The notes beneath the pieces were generated by a model. The model worked only from the letters and a program-made list of their open reading frames with translations, was not told the origin of the DNA and ran no database searches. DNA of 64,000 bases from Rhizobium tibeticum (GTDB taxonomy: Bacteria; Pseudomonadota; Alphaproteobacteria; Rhizobiales; Rhizobiaceae): contig NZ_FOCV01000004.1 in the NCBI RefSeq assembly GCF_900110205.1, forward strand, positions 1 through 64,000, in the 5' to 3' direction. Positions 60,060-64,000 of the stretch are shown piece after piece (positions within the stretch are counted from its first letter, which is position 1; each line of letters starts with the position of its first letter). Made by a program: the position numbers and the translations under genes.

Positions 60060-60452
60060 CTATTCCTCGAAGCGACTCGTGGTGTCCCGATCGCGGTCGT
60101 ATCGTCTCGCCAGTGGAAACGGCGGCAGCCAGGACTCGCGACGGACGGTCCAGAGTTCGTAGGTCGGCCTCAATTGGTCGGGAGCATCGAGAGACCCCAG
60201 GTTCACTTCGATCTCGTCGCCAGTGCGTCCGAAGACGGGCGAGCCGCAACTGGGGCAGAAGAACCGCCCGGCGTAGTCACGTGTTTCGCCGTCGATCGTC
60301 ACCGCATCCTGAGGAAATATCGCAGAAGCGTGAAAAAGAGCCCCATGATGCTTGCGGCAGTCGAGACAGTGACAAAGGCCGACCCGGTATGGTCGTCCCG
60401 ACGCCACAATTCGGACGCTGCCGCACAGGCAGCCGCCAGTGAACCGGTCCAT
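60060..60452 (-). CDS. GFA-family (glutathione-dependent formaldehyde-activating-like) protein
   Basis: 130 residues with the Gfa/CENP-V zinc fold: TGGCLCGSVRIVA, VGLCHCLDCRKHHGALFHAS and FFCPSCGSPVFGRTG supply the conserved Cys for two zincs. Gfa-domain proteins are often of unknown role; the classical Gfa activity is not assured. Cytosolic. Confidence 0.9.
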   Translation of the reverse strand: MDRFTGGCLCGSVRIVASGRPYRVGLCHCLDCRKHHGALFHASAIFPQDAVTIDGETRDYAGRFFCPSCGSPVFGRTGDEIEVNLGSLDAPDQLRPTYELWTVRRESWLPPFPLARRYDRDRDTTSRFEE

Positions 60453-60610
60453 GCTTCTTCTCCAAGATCAAGCGGTGAACTGTTTACAACGAACAGCATT
60501 GTTGTCGCTATTGCTCGCTGCGATCGGGGAACGCGCGCGTCGCCCCACGATGCGAGAGACGAACCGACATTTCTCGCCCATTGTCGCATGCACAGCGGGC
60601 TTCGTCTCGC

Positions 60611-61825
60611 TCAAATCTGTCCGCACAGCCTAGTGGCGGCCTTGACCTGCGCCGCCAGCATCAGGACGAAGCCGAGCGACATGAGGGCAAGCATGGCGCA
60701 GGTCGCGATTGCGGTTCCAGCGCCTCCGCGGTCGAGGATCGCCGTGAAAACGACCGGTGCGATGGCGTTGGCGAGATTTTGCGGCAGCGACAGCCGGGCG
60801 GATTGCAGTCCGTATTCGCGTGGCGAGAACAGGGCGAGCGGCAACAGTGCGCGGGCGACCGTCATCACACCGGAGCCGAAGCCGTAGAGCAGGATGAAGC
60901 TGATCAGCAGCGGCGTCGAGGGCGGCATTGCGAGCATCAGCAAAAAGCTTGATACCATCAGGGTCACGCCCATTGCGGCGCTGAGAATCGGGTTGCCACG
61001 GCGGCCGAGCAGCATGTCCAGGAAGCGAGCGGAAATGCCGATGACACCGCGTGCCGAACCGAGCTGCAGCGCCAGCGCCGGCGAGGCGCCGGACTGGCGG
61101 AAGATTTCGAGCAGCGATGGCGACAGGCCGAAGGTGATGAAGGTCGAGATCGTCGTTGCCGCGGCAATCAGAAGGAACGCCTTGCGTTGTCCGTCGGGGG
61201 AGAGTGGTACCGGCGTTTGCTGTGTGGCGTTACCGTCCGCGGCAAAGGCGATCGGCTTCGGCAGGGCGAAAAGATGCAGCGGCAGGCATACGAAAAACTG
61301 CAGCGCAGCGCAGATCAGAAAAGTGATGCGCCAGCCGACGGTCTCGTTGAGCAGGCTGAGGATCGGCCAGAAGATTGCGCTCGAAAGGCCGGTGAACAGC
61401 ATGAGGATGGCGATCACGCGTTTGCTGTCAGGTCCGGCGCGCTCGACGACGGCGGTATAGGCCGGGGCGGAGAGACCGAAGGCGCCACTGGCGCCGACGG
61501 CGATCCAGGCAAGCACATAGAGGATGATACCCTGCGCGGCGGCTAACAGCAGCAGGCCGAGGGTGAAGGTGATCGATGCGGCGGCGAGCAGGCGTGCGGC
61601 GCCATGTCGGTTCAGCAGGCGCCCCGTTGCAGGGCCGGCAAAGGCGCTGACGATCATCATGATGCTCAGCCCGCCGAAGACCACCTCGTTCGGCAAGCCG
61701 AGATCGGGCGCGATGACGCGACCCATGACGCCGAGCATATCGAAGCTGGTGCCCCAGCCAATCAGCTGCGTGACGGCAAGGACGGCGACCGTCTGCGCCG
61801 AGCGCAGGGGGATGGATCGAGGCAT
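60611..61825 (-). CDS. MFS transporter
   Basis: 404 residues, 12 membrane helices. TQLIGWGTSFDMLGVMGRVI opens helix 1, AGPATGRLLNRHGAARLL is a variant motif A, and GFGSGVMTVARALLPLALFS lies in helix 10-11. Resembles the MFS oxalate/formate or CynX-like uptake group more than drug exporters. No regulator nearby. Substrate unknown. Confidence 0.85.
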   Translation of the reverse strand: MPRSIPLRSAQTVAVLAVTQLIGWGTSFDMLGVMGRVIAPDLGLPNEVVFGGLSIMMIVSAFAGPATGRLLNRHGAARLLAAASITFTLGLLLLAAAQGIILYVLAWIAVGASGAFGLSAPAYTAVVERAGPDSKRVIAILMLFTGLSSAIFWPILSLLNETVGWRITFLICAALQFFVCLPLHLFALPKPIAFAADGNATQQTPVPLSPDGQRKAFLLIAAATTISTFITFGLSPSLLEIFRQSGASPALALQLGSARGVIGISARFLDMLLGRRGNPILSAAMGVTLMVSSFLLMLAMPPSTPLLISFILLYGFGSGVMTVARALLPLALFSPREYGLQSARLSLPQNLANAIAPVVFTAILDRGGAGTAIATCAMLALMSLGFVLMLAAQVKAATRLCGQI

Positions 61826-61928
61826 GGGCGGGCTTTGAGGCGGATGGGGTTGCGGCGAGGCGGTCGGTCGTAGCAGCTTCGCCGGCTGGTTGAAAGTGAC
61901 AAGTGGATGACATCAGTGGGCGCGAGCG

Positions 61929-62069
61929 ATGGTGACGCAGAAGGGCAAGGACCTGCTCCTGACGATATTCAACGGAACAAGCTACGAAACGGTGGCGGGA
62001 CTGACATCGAAACGCCTCGCCTTCAACGCCGAAACCGTCGATGTCACCGATGCCGAGAGCGGGGGCTAA
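61929..62069 (+). pseudogene. N-terminal relic of a GTA/phage TP901-1-type major tail protein
   Basis: MVTQKGKDLLLTIFNGTSYE, TVAGLTSKRLAFNAETVDVT, DAESGG then stop. The K-G-K-D-L-L-L start and T-x-x-L-A-F-N-A-E-x-V-D-V-T-D-A-E-S motif are those of TP901-1-family tail tube proteins of gene transfer agents (normal length about 135). Only 46 residues remain; codons after the stop (ELLGGAGA) continue the family pattern briefly. Confidence 0.7.
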
Positions 62070-62406
62070 CGCGAGTTGCTGGGCGGCGCCGGCGCGATGC
62101 GGCTGCAAGCAGCGTTCGCACCATTCACAATCCTGCAGCGGGCTCGCTGGTCATTGCCGTGGATGGTATCCAGCAAAGTCCGGCGGCGCTTGGCGGCCTG
62201 CTGGCCGTCTTTGGGCATGTCACCGCCAAGGAGGCCATCAAGTCCGCCGCTTGACGCCGGTCCGGCGAGCGGCGGCGTCGTTCGCCGAGCGCATTTTTGA
62301 ACACGGGTGGCGCGAATTCGGAATTGTTCTAAGCATCAGGGATTACAAGGCATTCATTTGCCATTCAGGTCGCTTGAGTACATAGTCTGGGCCAAGTTAG
62401 TATCCA
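62070..62406. other. 337-bp gap, possible further relics
   Basis: Just past the tail relic a plus-strand frame ending at 62254 reads VRTIHNPAAGSLVIAVDGIQ and GLLAVFGHVTAKEAIKSAA, protein-like but with no start, perhaps a further cluster gene. The last 150 bases hold the feuN promoter; no other gene seen. Confidence 0.35.
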
Positions 62407-62670
62407 TTGAAAGCATTGCACATGGCCTCTCCCTTGAGCGTCGCAGCGCTAGCCGCCGGGCTGGCGATAACGTCGCCCACACCGGATAATCCGCGTACCC
62501 TGACGGTGCGCGTTGCAGGCGATTGCAGCGAGGCGGCGCGTGACGTTGTGGAAAAAACGGGAGGCCAGCTCCTTTCCGTCCAGCCTTTGGGCGATAGCTG
62601 CATCATTACCGTTCTCGTCCAGGGCAACGGCCAGCGCCCGCGTAAGGTAACCGTCAAGGTTCCGATGTAG
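62407..62670 (+). CDS. feuN: Small exported protein upstream of feuP (FeuN-like)
   Basis: 87 residues from TTG 62407 (MKALHMASPLSVAALAAGLA), or 82 from ATG 62422. The TTG start gives a better signal peptide (Lys2). The mature part TLTVRVAGDCSEAARDVVEK, QLLSVQPLGDSCIITVLVQG has two Cys and resembles a small PepSY-like fold. Location 53 bases before feuP is where Sinorhizobium encodes FeuN, a periplasmic negative regulator of FeuQ; the name is by synteny. Confidence 0.65.
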   Translation: MKALHMASPLSVAALAAGLAITSPTPDNPRTLTVRVAGDCSEAARDVVEKTGGQLLSVQPLGDSCIITVLVQGNGQRPRKVTVKVPM

Positions 62671-62723
62671 GCAGAATCGGCCTATCTAAACACCGAGAAG
62701 ATCAAGCGGAGTAAAGCGGACCG

Positions 62724-63395
62724 ATGCGCATTCTGGTAGTCGAAGACGACGTCAACCTGAACCGGCAGCTCAGCGATACCCTCAAGGAAGCAGGCTACGT
62801 CGTCGATCAGGCTTTTGACGGCGAGGAAGGGCATTTCCTTGGCGATACCGAGCCCTATGATGCCATCATCCTTGATATCGGCCTGCCGGAACTGGATGGC
62901 GTGACGGTGCTCGAGAAGTGGCGCGGCGCCGGTCGCGGTATGCCGGTGCTGATCCTCACGGCTCGCGACCGCTGGAGCGACAAGGTCGCCGGTATCGATG
63001 CCGGCGCCGACGACTATGTCACCAAGCCTTTCCACGTCGAGGAAGTACTGGCGCGTATCCGCGCGCTAATCCGCCGGGCGGCGGGGCACTCTTCGTCCGA
63101 AATCATCTGCGGCCCGGTGCGGCTCGATACCAAGAGCTCGAAGGCCACGGTCAACGGCGTGGCGCTGAAGCTGACCTCGCATGAATACCGGCTGCTTTCC
63201 TATCTCATGCATCACATGGGCGAAGTGGTTTCGCGCACCGAACTGGTCGAGCATATGTACGATCAGGATTTCGACCGCGATTCCAACACGATCGAGGTTT
63301 TCGTCGGGCGCCTTCGCAAAAAGATGGGTGTCGATCTGATCGAAACGGTGCGCGGGCTTGGCTACCGTATCCAAGCGCCGAACAATGCGAATTAA
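62724..63395 (+). CDS. feuP: FeuP-type OmpR-family response regulator
   Basis: 223 residues. Receiver domain: VEDDVNLNRQL (acidic pocket), phospho-acceptor Asp in YDAIILDIGLPELDG, T in LILTARDRWSDK, K in YVTKPFHVEEV. C-terminal winged helix: ALKLTSHEYRLLSYLMHHMG and EVFVGRLRKKMGVDLIETVR with GLGYRI. Needed with FeuQ in S. meliloti for ndvA (cyclic glucan export) and symbiosis. Its end overlaps feuQ by 11 bases. Confidence 0.88.
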   Translation: MRILVVEDDVNLNRQLSDTLKEAGYVVDQAFDGEEGHFLGDTEPYDAIILDIGLPELDGVTVLEKWRGAGRGMPVLILTARDRWSDKVAGIDAGADDYVTKPFHVEEVLARIRALIRRAAGHSSSEIICGPVRLDTKSSKATVNGVALKLTSHEYRLLSYLMHHMGEVVSRTELVEHMYDQDFDRDSNTIEVFVGRLRKKMGVDLIETVRGLGYRIQAPNNAN

Positions 63396-64000
63396 GTCGC
63401 TTACTGCACGCGTCCTGCTGCTGACCACGATCTGGTCAACCGTCGCGCTTGTTGTCATCGGCCTTTTGATCTCGACGCTGTACCGGAAGAGCGCTGAGCG
63501 CGGCTTTCAGGACCTTTTGCGCGCCCAGCTCTACAACGTCATCAACTCCGTGACGATTGGCGATCAAGGAGCGCTCAGCGGCAGCCCGCAGCTTGGCGAT
63601 CTGCGCTTTGCTCAGCCGAAAACGGGCTGGTACTGGGTTGTCGAGCCGCTCGGCACTTACACGGCCCCGCCGCTGGTCTCGCCGTCGCTCGGCTCCGTCT
63701 CGATCCCCGTTCCCTCCGTTCTCGAAGCGCCCTTCGACAAGAACTACGAGCGCTACTACCAGGTGACCGATGCCTCGGGGAACCGTATCCAAGTTGCCGA
63801 GACCGAGGTCGTGCTGGATACCGATGGTCGCGCCGCGCGCTTCCGCGTCACCGGCAACGTCGACGTGGTCGAAGACGACGTTCGCAATTTTTCCCACAGC
63901 CTTTACCTGGCGCTGGCTGGCTTCGGCGTCGGCAGCCTCATCGTCAACGCACTCGCGATTCTCTACGGCCTCAAGCCGCTCGACAAGGCGCGCGCCGCTT
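63385..64000 (+). CDS. feuQ: FeuQ-type sensor histidine kinase, N-terminal part (cut by window edge)
   Basis: About 205 residues of the sensor half: cytosolic MRIKSLTARVLLLTTIWSTV, first membrane helix to about residue 32, a periplasmic sensor region (about 35-175; GWYWVVEPLGTYTAPPLVSP, YYQVTDASGNRIQVAE), second membrane helix (LYLALAGFGVGSLIVNALAI) and the start of the HAMP linker (YGLKPLDKARAA). The catalytic part lies beyond the window. Partner kinase of FeuP, coupled by overlap. Confidence 0.85.
   Translation, partial: MRIKSLTARVLLLTTIWSTVALVVIGLLISTLYRKSAERGFQDLLRAQLYNVINSVTIGDQGALSGSPQLGDLRFAQPKTGWYWVVEPLGTYTAPPLVSPSLGSVSIPVPSVLEAPFDKNYERYYQVTDASGNRIQVAETEVVLDTDGRAARFRVTGNVDVVEDDVRNFSHSLYLALAGFGVGSLIVNALAILYGLKPLDKARAA

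Overview
The window looks like chromosome of a Rhizobiaceae member, most probably Sinorhizobium/Ensifer. The best evidence is a Ros/MucR zinc-finger regulator close to a DivJ-like kinase, the feuN-feuP-feuQ block, a dmeR-dmeF pair, a seven-gene Mrp/Pha antiporter operon, Rhizobium-type palindromic intergenic repeats and uniformly high GC. No rRNA, tRNA or CRISPR array was recognised. Species cannot be fixed from the sequence alone.

Layout. 0-0.5 kb: the 3' end of an IS110-family element. 0.6-10.3 kb: a ClpP-like membrane protease operon, sodB, a phosphoesterase, a frameshifted TetA-like exporter, a truncated AraC regulator, and a WYL regulator divergent from a LysE exporter. 10.4-17.4 kb: two c-type cytochromes, a PhyH-like oxygenase, a DJ-1 protein, the cobalt/nickel exporter pair dmeRF behind a clear operator, and a class A beta-lactamase. 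17.5-31.1 kb: PQQ glucose dehydrogenase, SelO, a DHA2 exporter, a frameshifted homocysteine methyltransferase, DUF1697, a prolyl-oligopeptidase, DUF930, a polysaccharide deacetylase, a DAO oxidoreductase and an AI-2E transporter. 31.1-36 kb: a VOC dioxygenase-like protein divergent from a universal stress gene with a FixK/FNR box, DksA-like, hemolysin III, acetyltransferase, kinase-like and msrB genes. 36.3-42.2 kb: mrpABCDEFG. 42.2-51.3 kb: mucR, sufE, the divJ-like kinase and small conserved genes. 51.7-57.3 kb: SRPBCC, a class A PBP, YcgN-like, TetR/SDR pair and MmcQ. 57.3-62.1 kb: a worn region with relics of a gene-transfer-agent-like or prophage cluster (terminase, tail protein), an intact GH19-type endolysin, and a second IS110 relic with a 181-bp tandem duplication. 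62.4-64 kb: feuN, feuP and the start of feuQ.

Working together. Several units are pairs of regulator and target facing each other across a palindrome (WYL/LysE, TetR/SDR) or regulator-transporter operons (dmeRF). The Mrp operon provides Na+(K+)/H+ exchange and FeuPQ senses the periplasm/osmolarity in relatives, so both ends of the window touch ionic stress. MucR and DivJ are global and cell-cycle regulators. Two perfect full CtrA-type sites (TTAA-N7-TTAA) occur elsewhere in the window, one in front of the endolysin.

Quality note: at least five genes carry single-base frame breaks (coiled-coil gene at 2.8 kb, TetA at 6.3 kb, mmuM at 24.2 kb, DUF6456 relic at 43.3 kb, terminase relic at 57.5-57.9 kb). 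Some may be true decay and some assembly error.
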